64,000 bases of DNA from Parasphingopyxis marina. Lineage in GTDB: Bacteria; Pseudomonadota; Alphaproteobacteria; Sphingomonadales; Sphingomonadaceae. The position numbers were made by a program, and so were the translations under genes. The stretch spans positions 608,501 through 672,500 of the forward strand of contig NZ_JACJVJ010000001.1 of assembly GCF_014237875.1 (NCBI RefSeq). Direction: 5' to 3'. Shown here one piece after another: positions 1 to 8,761 of this stretch (positions are counted from its first letter, which is position 1; each line of letters begins with the position of its first letter). The notes beneath the pieces were generated by a model that saw only the letters and a list, made by a program, of their open reading frames with translations, made no database searches and was not told where the DNA came from.

Positions 1-389
1 ATGGCGACGCGGTCTGCCGGCTGGAGGGTCGAGAGATAGATATCCTCGTTAAACGTCCAGGGCACGATCTCGCCATGGTCGGTGATGGCGAGCGTCTCGG
101 GTTCGCCCAGCTGGGTGTGGAGCAGGTCGACGCGCTGGATCCACCCGCCGCTTTCTCCCGCCGGCTCCAGCCCCAATGCCTCGAAGCGGCCGATGAGATA
201 GCCGATGGTGACGTCCTCGCCGCGCGTGCCCGGTGCCCGCCCTTCGAACGTGTCGGAGGCGAGCGTCCGCACCGTTTCCTCGATCTGACCGGCATTTATC
301 GGCGTATCGGGATCTCCCTGCGCGGCGGCGGCCGTCGCTGCGAAGAGCAGCGGAAGGGCAAGCAGGGTGGCAAGTCTGTGGAAACGCAT
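1..389 (-). CDS. M28-family metallopeptidase, N-terminal part (runs off the left edge)
   Basis: Translating the reverse strand from the ATG at 389 gives an open frame to the window edge, about 129 residues. It starts with a Sec-type signal peptide (MRFHRLATLLALPLLF, then an AAAAQG cleavage region) and continues with RTLASDTFEGRAPGTRGED and FEALGLEPAGESG. These features are typical of the N-terminus of secreted M28 zinc aminopeptidases that carry a PA insert. The zinc-binding part lies outside the window, so catalytic competence cannot be judged. The family call rests on the N-terminal pattern only; another periplasmic M28/M20-like hydrolase is possible. A competing frame on the same strand is compositionally arginine-rich and was rejected. 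Confidence 0.7.
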   Translation of the reverse strand, partial: MRFHRLATLLALPLLFAATAAAAQGDPDTPINAGQIEETVRTLASDTFEGRAPGTRGEDVTIGYLIGRFEALGLEPAGESGGWIQRVDLLHTQLGEPETLAITDHGEIVPWTFNEDIYLSTLQPADRVA

Positions 390-477
390 CGAAAATCCTC
401 CGGGGGCGGCGCACCCTTGTGCACCATCACCCGGCGGAAGGGCAACCGGCGCGCCCGGCCCGCGCGCCCGCCGCAGG

Positions 478-1116
478 TCAGGACGCGATGCGCAGCGGCT
501 CCATTTCCTTGGGCGCGACGGCGTCGGCTTCCCCGAATCCCTCGAAGATCGCGTCGATCACATAGCGCAGATTTTCAGGCGTCGCGCCGCGATAGCGCAC
601 CATGAGCACGGGATCGCAGAAGGGCGCGAGCATCAGGTTCACGAGCGTCATCAACCGGTCGACTTTCATGCCCTTGAATTCTCCCGCGCCGATCGCCTCG
701 GCGAGGATCATCGCCATATAATGGTCGGCAAGATCGACATAGCTCATCACGACGTCGCGATGTTCGTCGCCGAGGATCATGCAGCTGTTGAAATAGTCGG
801 GATCTTCCTCGAAGCGCGCCTTTTTGACGATCAGCCGACGCGCGAAGAACTGGTACAGTTTCTCACGCGGTTCGAGATCGCTGGCGACAACCTCCTCCAT
901 TATCTCGTTCAGTTCGCGAAACCAGCGTTCGGCGAACGCTTCCCATAATGCCTCCTTGGAGGGGAAGAAGCGGTAGACGTTCGACTGGCTCATCCCGCAG
1001 GCATTGGCGATGTCGGTGATCGTGATCTGCACCGGACCGCGCTCGCGGACGAGCTCTTCGGCGGCGGCGAGCAATTTCTCGGCCGCGGCTTCATGATCGG
1101 TTTGCGGGCGGGCCAT
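478..1116 (-). CDS. TetR/AcrR-family transcriptional regulator
   Basis: A 212-residue one-component repressor. The N-terminal helix-turn-helix spans about residues 31-55 (ITITDIANACGMSQSNVYRF, then FPSKEALWEAF), the classical TetR pattern. The rest is the variable all-helical ligand domain. The ATG at 1116 is preferred over an upstream in-frame ATG at 1137 because a GAGGAGAAG ribosome site sits just 5' of it. It is divergent from the DUF389 gene, with an AT-rich gap between that could hold operators for both. The ligand is unknown; the nearest candidate target is the membrane protein at 1289. Confidence 0.85.
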   Translation of the reverse strand: MARPQTDHEAAAEKLLAAAEELVRERGPVQITITDIANACGMSQSNVYRFFPSKEALWEAFAERWFRELNEIMEEVVASDLEPREKLYQFFARRLIVKKARFEEDPDYFNSCMILGDEHRDVVMSYVDLADHYMAMILAEAIGAGEFKGMKVDRLMTLVNLMLAPFCDPVLMVRYRGATPENLRYVIDAIFEGFGEADAVAPKEMEPLRIAS

Positions 1117-1288
1117 AACTCTTCTCCTCGGCTTCATCGATTCGATACGGGCGTATTAATTCTCTGACACGGTTTTATAATAATCAATAATAGTTATCAA
1201 TTATTATTTCGAGAGTGGATTTCGTGCCCCGGCATTCGGGAATTGCCCGGGCCCTTCCGCCCTCCTATGCGGGGAAGGAGAGCGATGC
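1117..1288. promoter_or_regulatory. AT-rich divergent promoter region of the TetR and DUF389 genes
   Basis: Against GC-rich surroundings, 1153-1210 is strikingly AT-rich. It contains two direct ATCAAT copies at 1183-1188 and 1196-1201, spaced 13 bp, flanked by ATTATT/AATAAT inverted arms. A TATAAT hexamer lies at 1176-1181. This is a plausible operator for the adjacent TetR protein; binding is inference. Confidence 0.4.
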
Positions 1289-2815
1289 ATGGCTGAAACC
1301 GAACCCTCGAAACCCGTGATGGCCGATCCGCTGAGCGGGTCCTACCGGCTGCTGCGGCGCTGGTGGCGCAAGCTGTGCAACGAGATCGACCAGCCCGCTG
1401 TGATCGCGAAGGTGCGCGCCGAATCCGGCTGGACGCCCCGCTATGCCTTTATGACCGCAATGTCCGCGGGGATCGCGATATTGGGCCTGCTGCTGTCTTC
1501 GCCGGCCGTGATCATCGGCGCGATGCTGCTTTCCCCGCTCATGGGCCCGATCATGGGCGCGGGCTTCGCGCTTGCCATCGGCGATATCGCCTGGCTGCGC
1601 GAATCGGCCAAGGCGCTGGCGCTCGGCGTTGCCATCGCCGTGCTGTTTTGCGCGTTGATCGTCATGATCTCCCCGATCCAGACGATCACCGCGGAGATCG
1701 CCGCGCGCACCCGCCCCAATCTCTTCGATCTCGCCGTTGCGCTGTTCTCGGCCCTGGCCGGCGCCTATGCGATGGTTCGCGGGCGCGAAGGGACGATCGT
1801 CGGCGTCGCCATCGCGACCGCGTTGATGCCGCCGCTGGCGGTGGTCGGCTTCGGCCTCGCCATTGCCAACTGGACGGTGTTCGGCGGCGCGCTCGTCCTG
1901 TTCTTCACCAACCTGATGACGATTGCGCTGACGGCGGCGGTGATGGCGCGGCTCTACGGATTCCGCACGCATCTTTCCTCGAAACAGTCGCTGGCGCAGT
2001 CGATCATCATCGCGGTGATCTTTGTGGGGTTGGCCATCCCGCTCGGCTTCTCGCTGCGCCAGATTGCCTGGGAAGCCAATACCACCAGCCAGGCCCAGGG
2101 CCTGGTGCGGGACCAGTTCGCCGATGCGCGGGTTTCCCAACTGGATCTCGATTTCGATTCCGATCCGATCCAGGTCACTGCGTCGGTGCTGACGCCGGAG
2201 ATCGTCGACGATGCCGAGGCGCAGGTGGCGCGGTCGCTCGAACGCCAGCTGGGCCGGCCCTTCGCCGTCACGATCCGCCAATATAGGGTCGGTACCGCCA
2301 GCGACGCCGCCGAAACGGCGCAGATCGCCGTCGCCAGGATGCAGGAACAGGCCGAGGCCGCGGAACGCGAAGTGACCGAGGTTCGCCAGAGCTTCGCGCT
2401 GCTTGCCGGCGTCACGCCGGGCGATGTGACCGTCGATCGCAGTCTGCGCCGCGCCGTCGTCCGGGCCCGACCGCTGCCGGGTGCCGGGCTCGAAACCTAT
2501 CGCGCGCTGGAGGCTCGGCTCGGCGCGCAACGCTCCGAATGGATGCTGGAACTCGTGCCGCCGGCAACGCGCCTGCCGGCAATCGCAATGGAGGAAGGGG
2601 CGCCGAGCGAAGCCGGAAGCGAACGGCTCCAGCTCGCCATCTGGGCGGCCAAACGGGTCGGCGCGCCGCTGGGCGTTGCAGGAAGCGACGGCGATGCGGA
2701 GGCGGTTATCGCGCTGCTGCACGAGGCAGGTATTGCCGCGACGCGCCGGGCGGGGGGCGCGGGATCCGGTACCGTCGCGCTCACCTGGCTCGCGCCCGAT
2801 AGCGATACCCAATAG
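1289..2815 (+). CDS. DUF389-family multi-pass membrane protein
   Basis: 508 residues. A cytoplasmic N-terminus (about 1-50) is followed by a cluster of hydrophobic helices from about 52 to 245. These include the family-typical segment SPAVIIGAMLLSPLMGPI at 71-88 and ATALMPPLAVVGFGLAIAN further on. The C-terminal half (about 260-508) is soluble, with an Ala/Glu-rich helical stretch around 340-370. DUF389 (TIGR00341) proteins are conserved inner-membrane proteins of unknown function in cyanobacteria and proteobacteria. The gene abuts ygfZ convergently, with three bases between the stop codons. Confidence 0.88.
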   Translation: MAETEPSKPVMADPLSGSYRLLRRWWRKLCNEIDQPAVIAKVRAESGWTPRYAFMTAMSAGIAILGLLLSSPAVIIGAMLLSPLMGPIMGAGFALAIGDIAWLRESAKALALGVAIAVLFCALIVMISPIQTITAEIAARTRPNLFDLAVALFSALAGAYAMVRGREGTIVGVAIATALMPPLAVVGFGLAIANWTVFGGALVLFFTNLMTIALTAAVMARLYGFRTHLSSKQSLAQSIIIAVIFVGLAIPLGFSLRQIAWEANTTSQAQGLVRDQFADARVSQLDLDFDSDPIQVTASVLTPEIVDDAEAQVARSLERQLGRPFAVTIRQYRVGTASDAAETAQIAVARMQEQAEAAEREVTEVRQSFALLAGVTPGDVTVDRSLRRAVVRARPLPGAGLETYRALEARLGAQRSEWMLELVPPATRLPAIAMEEGAPSEAGSERLQLAIWAAKRVGAPLGVAGSDGDAEAVIALLHEAGIAATRRAGGAGSGTVALTWLAPDSDTQ

Positions 2816-2818
2816 GCT

Positions 2819-3544
2819 TCAGGCGGTCGCGGCGGCCAGCCAGTCGGGAAGCGCGATACCCGACAAATCCTCGACCCGGCGATGCTCGACCGACAGGCCC
2901 ATGTCCGGATAGGCGATGCGCTGGCGCTTTTCGTCGGCCTGATCGAGGGGCACGACGACGAGGCGGCGGTTCACCTTGTTGCGATAGTGCATCCGCGCGG
3001 TGTTTTCCTGGCCGACATAGCAGCCCTTTTTGAAGTCGACGCCGTTTAGCTCCCCGGCATTGCATTCGAGCCAGAGCGTCTTGTCGCTGCCGAGTTCGGC
3101 GATGCCCTCGGTGACGCCAAACGCCAGGCGGTGCACGCGCCACGCGGCGGAAGCATCGCCGGCGGTCTCGGCGGGAGCGAGCCAGCGATGGCCGAGCGCG
3201 GCAAGCCGCGGATCGGTCGGTCGATCGCTCTCGTCGGGCGACCAGTGGACGGCGAGCGCATCCTCGCGTTCGATCGCGATCGGGCGGCGCAGGCGGTAGA
3301 CGGAGAGACGCTTGGAGAGATCCTCGGCGGCTGCGGCCTCGCAATCGACGAGGATGTCCTCGCCGTCAGCCCAGAGCAGGAAATCGAACAGCGCCTTGCC
3401 CTGCGCCGTCAGCAGGCCGGCCCATTGCGGCGCGCCGGGCACGACCTTGGCCACGTCCTGCGAGACCAGGCCCTGGAGGAAGCCGGACACGTCTTCGCCG
3501 GAAATCCGGATCAGGGCGCGGTCGGAAAGATGCGTATCTGCCAT
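2819..3544 (-). CDS. ygfZ: YgfZ/GcvT-domain folate-binding protein (Fe-S cluster repair)
   Basis: 241 residues of the YgfZ/CAF17 family, which uses tetrahydrofolate to support assembly or repair of certain Fe-S enzymes. The diagnostic KGCYVGQE motif is at residues 173-180, with the redox-active Cys of the family. The N-terminus (LIRISGEDVSGFLQGLVSQD) is the usual GcvT-like start. The ATG at 3544 is chosen over a TTG nine bases upstream. It is divergent from pyrC with about 40 bp between the starts. Length and motif are normal, so it is probably functional. Confidence 0.92.
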   Translation of the reverse strand: MADTHLSDRALIRISGEDVSGFLQGLVSQDVAKVVPGAPQWAGLLTAQGKALFDFLLWADGEDILVDCEAAAAEDLSKRLSVYRLRRPIAIEREDALAVHWSPDESDRPTDPRLAALGHRWLAPAETAGDASAAWRVHRLAFGVTEGIAELGSDKTLWLECNAGELNGVDFKKGCYVGQENTARMHYRNKVNRRLVVVPLDQADEKRQRIAYPDMGLSVEHRRVEDLSGIALPDWLAAATA

Positions 3545-3584
3545 GGGCTTCAATTAGGGATCGGGCCGTGCCAAAGGAAGTCGC

Positions 3585-4616
3585 GTGAGCGATATTCTGA
3601 AAATCCGCCGCCCCGACGACTGGCATCTTCACCTCCGCGATGGCGCGATGCTGGAGGCGGTTGTCGGCTATACGGCGCGCCAGTTCGCCCGCGCCATCGT
3701 GATGCCCAATCTCGCCGATCCGGTAACCACCGTCTCGGCGGCGATCGCCTATCGGGACCGGATCCTGCTGGCGCTTCCCGAAGGCCGGGATTTCATGCCG
3801 CTGATGACGGCCTATCTGACCGACACGATCGACCCCGAGGAGCTGGCGCGCGGCCATGCGCGCGGCGTGTTCACGGCGGCGAAGCTCTATCCGGCGAACG
3901 CGACGACCAACTCGGACAAGGGCGTGACCGATATCGCGCATATCCATGGCGCGCTGGAACGGATGCAGGCGATCGGCATGCCGCTTCTGATCCATGGCGA
4001 AGTGACCGACGATACCGACATTTTCGATCGCGAAGCGGTGTTCATCGAACGGACGCTGGAGCCGCTGGTACGCGATTTTCCGGCGCTGAAGATCGTGCTC
4101 GAACATATAACCACGGCCGAGGCCGCGCAGTTTATCGCCGGGGCCGGGCCCAATCTCGCCGCGACGATCACCCCGCATCATATCCATATCAACCGCAATG
4201 CGATCTTCGAACGCGGCATCCGCCCGCACGCCTATTGCCTGCCCGTCGCCAAGCGGGAGCATCACCGGCTGGCGGTGCGCAAGGCGGCGGTGTCGGGCTC
4301 GCCCAAATTCTTCCTCGGTACCGATAGCGCGCCGCATGCCCGCGAAACGAAGGAGGCATCCTGCGGTTGCGCGGGCATCTTCAACGCGCCGTTCGCGCTC
4401 GAAAGCTATGTCGCGGCGTTCGACGAGGACGGGGCGCTGGACAGGTTCGAGGCGTTCGCATCGGAACACGGCCCGCGCTTTTACGGCCTGCCGCTCAACG
4501 AGGCGACGCTGACCCTGCGGCGCGAACCGGTCGACGTGCCGGAACGATTATCGGCTGCCGGCGCCGATATCGTGCCCTTCCATGCCGGCGAAACGCTCGG
4601 CTGGCGGCTGGACTAG
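3585..4616 (+). CDS. pyrC: Dihydroorotase, class II
   Basis: 343 residues, the usual length for homodimeric class II dihydroorotase, which interconverts carbamoyl-aspartate and dihydroorotate in de novo pyrimidine synthesis. All metal and active-site elements are visible: H14 and H16 in [11 protein letters not shown]100 in [13 protein letters not shown] (the carbamylated bridging lysine), H137 (LIHGEV), H174 (LEHIT) and D247 (LGTDSAPH). The start is GTG at 3585. It is convergent with rarD, nine bases downstream. Confidence 0.97.
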   Translation: MSDILKIRRPDDWHLHLRDGAMLEAVVGYTARQFARAIVMPNLADPVTTVSAAIAYRDRILLALPEGRDFMPLMTAYLTDTIDPEELARGHARGVFTAAKLYPANATTNSDKGVTDIAHIHGALERMQAIGMPLLIHGEVTDDTDIFDREAVFIERTLEPLVRDFPALKIVLEHITTAEAAQFIAGAGPNLAATITPHHIHINRNAIFERGIRPHAYCLPVAKREHHRLAVRKAAVSGSPKFFLGTDSAPHARETKEASCGCAGIFNAPFALESYVAAFDEDGALDRFEAFASEHGPRFYGLPLNEATLTLRREPVDVPERLSAAGADIVPFHAGETLGWRLD

Positions 4617-4625
4617 AGGGCCCGA

Positions 4626-5531
4626 TCAGGCAGCAACGTCCCGAGGCACCGGCCGCGTCGGCCTTGCGCTGTCGAGGCTATAAAGGATCAGCCCCGCCCA
4701 GATGAACCCGAAGCAGATCAGCTGCGCCGCGCTCAGCGCTTCGCCATAGATGAAGACGCCGATCACGAATTGCAGGCTGGGGCCGACATATTGGAGCAGG
4801 CCGAGCGTTACGAGGCGCAGGCGCCGGGCGGCGAAGCCGAACATCATCAGCGGCACCGCCGTCACCACCGCGCCGAAGACGAGCAGGAAGGTGGACAATC
4901 CGTCCGCGCCGAAATTGCCCGTGCCCTGGCTGCCGACCCAGAAGATCCAGCCGAGCGAAGGCAGCAGCAGGATCAGCGTTTCGACCGTGAGCCCCTCGAT
5001 CGAGCCGACCGGGGTCATCTTCCTGATCAAGCCGTAAAAGCCGAAGGAAACCGCAACCGTCAGGCTGATCCACAATGTCGTCGCCGCGTCATAGGCAAGT
5101 ACCGCGACGCCCAGCGCGGCGAACGCGACGGCGAGCCCCTGCCAACGGGAAAGCCGTTCCTTGAGGATCGCCATGCCGAGGGTGACGCTGACCAGCGGAT
5201 TGAGAAAATAGCCGAGGCTCGCGGCGAGGATATGCTCGGTCGTGACTGCGTAGATGAAGGTCAGCCAGTTGATCGCGATAAAAGCCGAGGAGGCGGCGAG
5301 AGCGCCCAATATCCGGGGATTGCGAAAAATGCCCAAAAAGGAACCGACCTGGCGGCGGAAGGCGATGACGACCACCAGCAGCAGCGGCGTCCAGACGATC
5401 CGATGGGCGACGATTTCCATCGGTCCGATATGCGCCATCTGCTTGAAATAGAGCGGGATAACGCCCCAGATCAGATAGGCGCCGAGCCCCGCGACGAGGC
5501 CGAGACGCAGCTGGCGTTCCTGGTCTTCCAT
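4626..5531 (-). CDS. rarD: EamA/RarD-type transporter
   Basis: 301 residues with ten predicted hydrophobic helices in two EamA repeats. It starts near GLVAGLGAYLIWGVIPLYFK, which matches the RarD subgroup (called chloramphenicol-sensitive protein in databases). It is an inner-membrane permease of the drug/metabolite superfamily; the substrate is unknown, and the name does not imply drug export. The acidic/polar N-terminus before the first helix is typical. The gene is monocistronic by appearance. Confidence 0.9.
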   Translation of the reverse strand: MEDQERQLRLGLVAGLGAYLIWGVIPLYFKQMAHIGPMEIVAHRIVWTPLLLVVVIAFRRQVGSFLGIFRNPRILGALAASSAFIAINWLTFIYAVTTEHILAASLGYFLNPLVSVTLGMAILKERLSRWQGLAVAFAALGVAVLAYDAATTLWISLTVAVSFGFYGLIRKMTPVGSIEGLTVETLILLLPSLGWIFWVGSQGTGNFGADGLSTFLLVFGAVVTAVPLMMFGFAARRLRLVTLGLLQYVGPSLQFVIGVFIYGEALSAAQLICFGFIWAGLILYSLDSARPTRPVPRDVAA

Positions 5532-5617
5532 GGCGCTGCGCTAAGCCGAACCGGCTCGCCGCGCCACCCGGAAATTATTGTCGAAGCCGAAGCTGGGCTT
5601 GCTGGCTTGCAGGCCGG

Positions 5618-6481
5618 CTAGAAGGGCAGCCAGCGGCGGTTGCGGCTGAAATTCATATAGCCGACATTGGCGCCGAGCCTGAGGCCCGCGCCGAGACGGA
5701 TCGGGATCAGAACCTTGTCGCCCGAGCGCAGATAGCTCGCCGTCAGGCCGCCGACGAAATAGGCATCGCCCTCCACCGCGGGGAAGCGGCGGAACAGCTC
5801 TTCGGTATCGTAGAGATTGTAAACGAGCACGAAGGTCGAGGCGCCGTTCGCGCCGACGTCGAAGCCCACCGAGGGGCCGGTCCAATAGACCGGCTGCTGG
5901 CCTTCGACCGCGTGGAACAGCGTACCCGATCCATAGCGCAGTCCGAAGATAAAGGCGCCGCCCGCCTCGCGGCCGACGATATAGCCATTGGGTTCGCCCT
6001 GATCGGCGAGGATGTTCTCGATCATCCGCGCCAGCCCTTCGGCGCCGTCCCCGAACAGGCCGCCGGCCGCTGCCATCAGGTCGTCCTGCTGATAGGTGGC
6101 CTGGCCCGCCTGCTGCGCGGTCGGGTTTGCGCCCTCGATATTGCCCGGGGTATCGCCCTGGGCGGTCGCCGTGCCGTCGTCATAACCCGTTTCATAGCCG
6201 GGGGTATCGGGCACATAGCCCGGATCGGCGTAGATTTCGGGATCGGTGGTCACGGTGGTGTCGGGCTCGGTCGCATATGCGGGATCGAAGCCGGCATCAT
6301 AGCCGCGATCGGCGCCGGGCGCGTAATCGCCGGTGTCGGTCGTCATGCCCCCGCTGCCATAATCGCTTTCCTGCATCGCGGCGTCGGGGTCGACGGTGTC
6401 GATCTGCGCCGATGCGGGCGACAGCGCGGCGCCGGCCAGGCCGATTGCGGCGGCAAGGGATATCAGTTGCTTTTTAAACAT
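5618..6481 (-). CDS. eipA: DUF1134/EipA-family periplasmic protein
   Basis: 287 residues. A clear signal peptide (MFKKQLISLAAAIGLAGAAL, cleavage near PASAQ) precedes a low-complexity Asp/Gly/Tyr/Thr-rich stretch of about 100 residues and a C-terminal DUF1134 domain (about 135-287; GGLFGDGAEGLARMIENIL, then LRLGANVGYMNF). EipA of Brucella is a periplasmic beta-barrel protein needed for envelope integrity, so the same role is inferred here. The ATG at 6481 is preferred over an upstream extension because it starts the signal peptide and is preceded by GGGGGGA. The repetitive acidic linker is longer than the domain needs. Confidence 0.85.
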   Translation of the reverse strand: MFKKQLISLAAAIGLAGAALSPASAQIDTVDPDAAMQESDYGSGGMTTDTGDYAPGADRGYDAGFDPAYATEPDTTVTTDPEIYADPGYVPDTPGYETGYDDGTATAQGDTPGNIEGANPTAQQAGQATYQQDDLMAAAGGLFGDGAEGLARMIENILADQGEPNGYIVGREAGGAFIFGLRYGSGTLFHAVEGQQPVYWTGPSVGFDVGANGASTFVLVYNLYDTEELFRRFPAVEGDAYFVGGLTASYLRSGDKVLIPIRLGAGLRLGANVGYMNFSRNRRWLPF

Positions 6482-6691
6482 GGCGCAGTCCCCCCGGGAA
6501 AGCTGAGGAAACGGGAAACTACGCCCGCGCCGCACGCGCGCGCAATCGAACAGGGGACGAGCCGAGTCGATAGCGCGCCGAAGCGAGTCGCAACCGCCCT
6601 GTCCGGGCCCCGGGCAGGCCCGTATGCGCCCCTTCAAAGGAATGTTGATCGCGTAACCCGGCCCCGCTATACGCGCCCTTCGGCTGAGCCA

Positions 6692-6784
6692 GGACACGTG
6701 GGTGAGTGGCTGAAACCACCGGTTTGCTAAACCGGCATACGGAGATTATCCGTATCGAGGGTTCGAATCCCTCCGTGTCCGCCA
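6692..6784 (+). tRNA. tRNA-Ser (anticodon GCU)
   Basis: 93 nt including encoded CCA. The acceptor stem pairs GGACACG (6692-6698) with CGTGTCC. The anticodon arm reads GGTTTGCTAAACC, so the anticodon is GCT (reads AGC/AGU serine codons). A long variable arm, as required for class II tRNA-Ser, is formed by CATACGGAG/ATCCGTATC, and the T arm is GAGGGTTCGAATCCCTC. An accessory region begins directly 3' of it, so the tRNA may have served as an integration site. Confidence 0.97.
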
Positions 6785-6953
6785 GCCAGTCGACCAACTG
6801 GTCTCTGATTTACAGGGACGGTCGCAAGCCGCCGACCTTGCGGCGATATTTCAGCCCAATCCGGTTCTCGCGCAGATTCTCCGGCGTCGTATTGGCGTAA
6901 ACAGGAAGCAATTTGCGCGCCGGTCTCTGCGGCGATAGCCGGCAGTACGGTTT

Positions 6954-6978
6954 CCCTGTTCTGCGGGAATTAACAGGG
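6954..6978. repeat. Inverted repeat CCCTGTT / AACAGGG
   Basis: CCCTGTT at 6954-6960 and AACAGGG at 6972-6978 form a perfect 7-bp inverted repeat around an 11-bp centre. The same hexamer recurs in the phased array downstream, suggesting one binding protein for both. Confidence 0.7.
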
Positions 6979-7103
6979 AAAAACCTGCATTATGCAGGCG
7001 AAAACAGGCTTTTCGGCATCAGATCGGCCAACCTTGCCCCGATTTCCCGCGCGATTACAGATGCTTGCCGCCGTAAAATCCGCAATTCCCTGCCAGGGCC
7101 AAT

Positions 7104-7172
7104 AACAGGTAATTTTCGGCACATAACAGGGAGTTTTTCGCCTGTAACAGGGGGAATTGCGCCGATAACAGG
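7104..7172 (+). repeat. Four AACAGG direct repeats at exact 21-bp spacing
   Basis: AACAGG begins at 7104, 7125, 7146 and 7167, exactly 21 bp (two helical turns) apart. Further copies lie outside the phase at 6900, 6972 and 7003. The spacers are diverged. Helical phasing implies binding of one protein on one DNA face, as with integrase arm sites or iterons. Confidence 0.75.
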
Positions 7173-7186
7173 TGGCGTGGTCCGGC

Positions 7187-8761
7187 CTATCCGAACGCGG
7201 CGAACATCGCTCGCTGCTCGTCCCATCGAACCGGTATCTCGCCCTGCATCAACCGTTCAAGCTGAAGGCCCGGCGGTTGGCGTCCGTCGAGGATCGCGCG
7301 CTGGAGATCGGGCGCGAGAAAGGCAAGGCGGAGGAGGCGGCGCAGGTAGAGCGAGTCCGGTGCCGCGTCCAGCAGCGGCATGCCGCGACCGTTCCAGTCG
7401 ACCAGCGCATGGGCGCGCCTGAGCGCCTTGATCAGTACCGGATCGCGGCGCGACTGTCTGGCGGTATCCCCGACGACCCAGGAACGTCCGCCGCGCACTT
7501 GCATGCGGCAGGGCAGGGTGATGCGCACGCTGCCACCATGGCGCTCGGCACTCTCTCCGGGCGCCAGGCGCTCGCGAACCGAACCGAGCTTTCCAGCCGG
7601 CAGATCAATCTCGATCGACCGCGCCAGAATCGTCGCCCGCCCGATGCAGCCGATCGGATCATCCTCGGCAGGGGCAAGCCGCCGCGCCACCTCGCGAAGC
7701 TTCGCCTCGATCGCCGGTGCCGAGACACGGCGGATCGTGTCACCGTCCCGGGGTGCCCGCTGCCCCTGCTGCAAGGGTGCCGAGACATAGTAACGATAGC
7801 GCCTGCCATTGGCGCCGCGTGCAAACGCCGGAGACATCGAATGTCCATCGGCATCGAACAGCCGCCCCTTGAGCGGTGCCGCGGAGCAGTCATCCTTGCG
7901 GGCGAGATGGGCATGCGCGTTGGTATCGAGCCGGCACTGCACGGCGTCGAACAGGTCTTCATCGACAATCGGTCCATGGTTGCCGGGATAGGCCTTGCCC
8001 TTGTGGGTGATCATGCCGCGGTAGAGCGGGTTGCGCAGCAGATGAAACAGCGCGCCGCGACCAAACGGATGTCCGCCGATGCGCTTGCCCTTTCTCGTGA
8101 TCCGTTGCTTGGACCGGATGCCCCTCGCATCGAGCCGATCCTTGAGCGCATGGACGGAGCCGATCTCGAGATAGGCGCGAAAGATGATCCGTACCGTCTC
8201 GGCTTCGGCGGTGTTGACGACGAGGGTGCGGCTGTCGTCCTCGGGCGGGTCGTAGCCAAGCGGCACGGTGCCGCCCATCCACATGCCCTTCTTCTTCGAA
8301 GCCGCGATCTTGTCCCGAATGCGCTCGCCGGTGACCTCACGCTCGAACTGCGCGAACGACAGGAGGACATTGAGGGTGAGGCGTCCCATGCTGGTCGTGG
8401 TGTTGAATGCCTGGGTGATGCTGACGAAGCTGACAGCCTGGCGATCGAACAGCTCGACCATGCGCGCGAAATCGGGAAGCGAGCGGGTGAGGCGGTCGAT
8501 CTTGTAGACGACGATGGTGTCGACCTTGCCCGCCTCGATATCGGCGAGCAGAGTCTTGAGTGCGGGTCGCTCCATCGACCCGCCGGAATAGCCGCCGTCG
8601 TCATAGCGGGCGGGCAGCAGCTTCCAGCCTTCATGCGCCTGACTCTTCACATAGGCTTCGCAGGCCTCGCGCTGGGCGTCGAGGCTGTTGAACTCCTGTT
8701 CGAGACCTTCCTCGCTGCTTTTGCGGGTGTAGATAGCGCAGCGGATCGTCTTGCGGCTCAT
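7187..8761 (-). CDS. Large serine recombinase
   Basis: 524 residues. The N-terminal resolvase domain (about 1-150) begins CAIYTRKSSEEGLEQEFNSL, with the nucleophilic serine at about 15, and contains DTIVVYKIDRLTRSLPDFAR. A recombinase domain follows (GVPLGYD-like GGTVPLGYDPPEDD, then HLLRNPLYRGMITHKGKAYPG at about 270-290) and then a DNA-binding C-terminus. Such enzymes integrate, excise or invert DNA between att sites. The start at 8761 overlaps the DUF2924 stop by four bases (ATGA), so the two are co-translated. No phage structural genes follow, so this is a small element or remnant rather than a full prophage. Confidence 0.92.
   Translation of the reverse strand: MSRKTIRCAIYTRKSSEEGLEQEFNSLDAQREACEAYVKSQAHEGWKLLPARYDDGGYSGGSMERPALKTLLADIEAGKVDTIVVYKIDRLTRSLPDFARMVELFDRQAVSFVSITQAFNTTTSMGRLTLNVLLSFAQFEREVTGERIRDKIAASKKKGMWMGGTVPLGYDPPEDDSRTLVVNTAEAETVRIIFRAYLEIGSVHALKDRLDARGIRSKQRITRKGKRIGGHPFGRGALFHLLRNPLYRGMITHKGKAYPGNHGPIVDEDLFDAVQCRLDTNAHAHLARKDDCSAAPLKGRLFDADGHSMSPAFARGANGRRYRYYVSAPLQQGQRAPRDGDTIRRVSAPAIEAKLREVARRLAPAEDDPIGCIGRATILARSIEIDLPAGKLGSVRERLAPGESAERHGGSVRITLPCRMQVRGGRSWVVGDTARQSRRDPVLIKALRRAHALVDWNGRGMPLLDAAPDSLYLRRLLRLAFLAPDLQRAILDGRQPPGLQLERLMQGEIPVRWDEQRAMFAAFG

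Larger units (their letters stand above)
6785..7186. other. Noncoding island edge between tRNA-Ser and the recombinase gene
   Basis: 402 bp with no convincing gene. It contains seven AACAGG elements, an inverted pair (6954-6978), a CCTGCA/TGCAGG palindrome (6984-6998) and a CCCTG/CAGGG palindrome (7088-7098). Such clusters resemble protein-binding arms beside integration sites. No second copy of the tRNA 3' end was seen elsewhere in the window. Confidence 0.6.

Noticed and set aside
1265-2812. Long reverse-strand open frame (about 515 codons) opposite the DUF389 gene
   Set aside because: Arg/Gly/His-rich composition and no recognisable motif; it mirrors third-position GC bias of the real membrane-protein gene.
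6954-7172. CRISPR-like array considered for the AACAGG repeats
   Set aside because: Repeat unit is only 6-7 bp and spacers 14-15 bp, with no cas genes; phased binding sites fit better.
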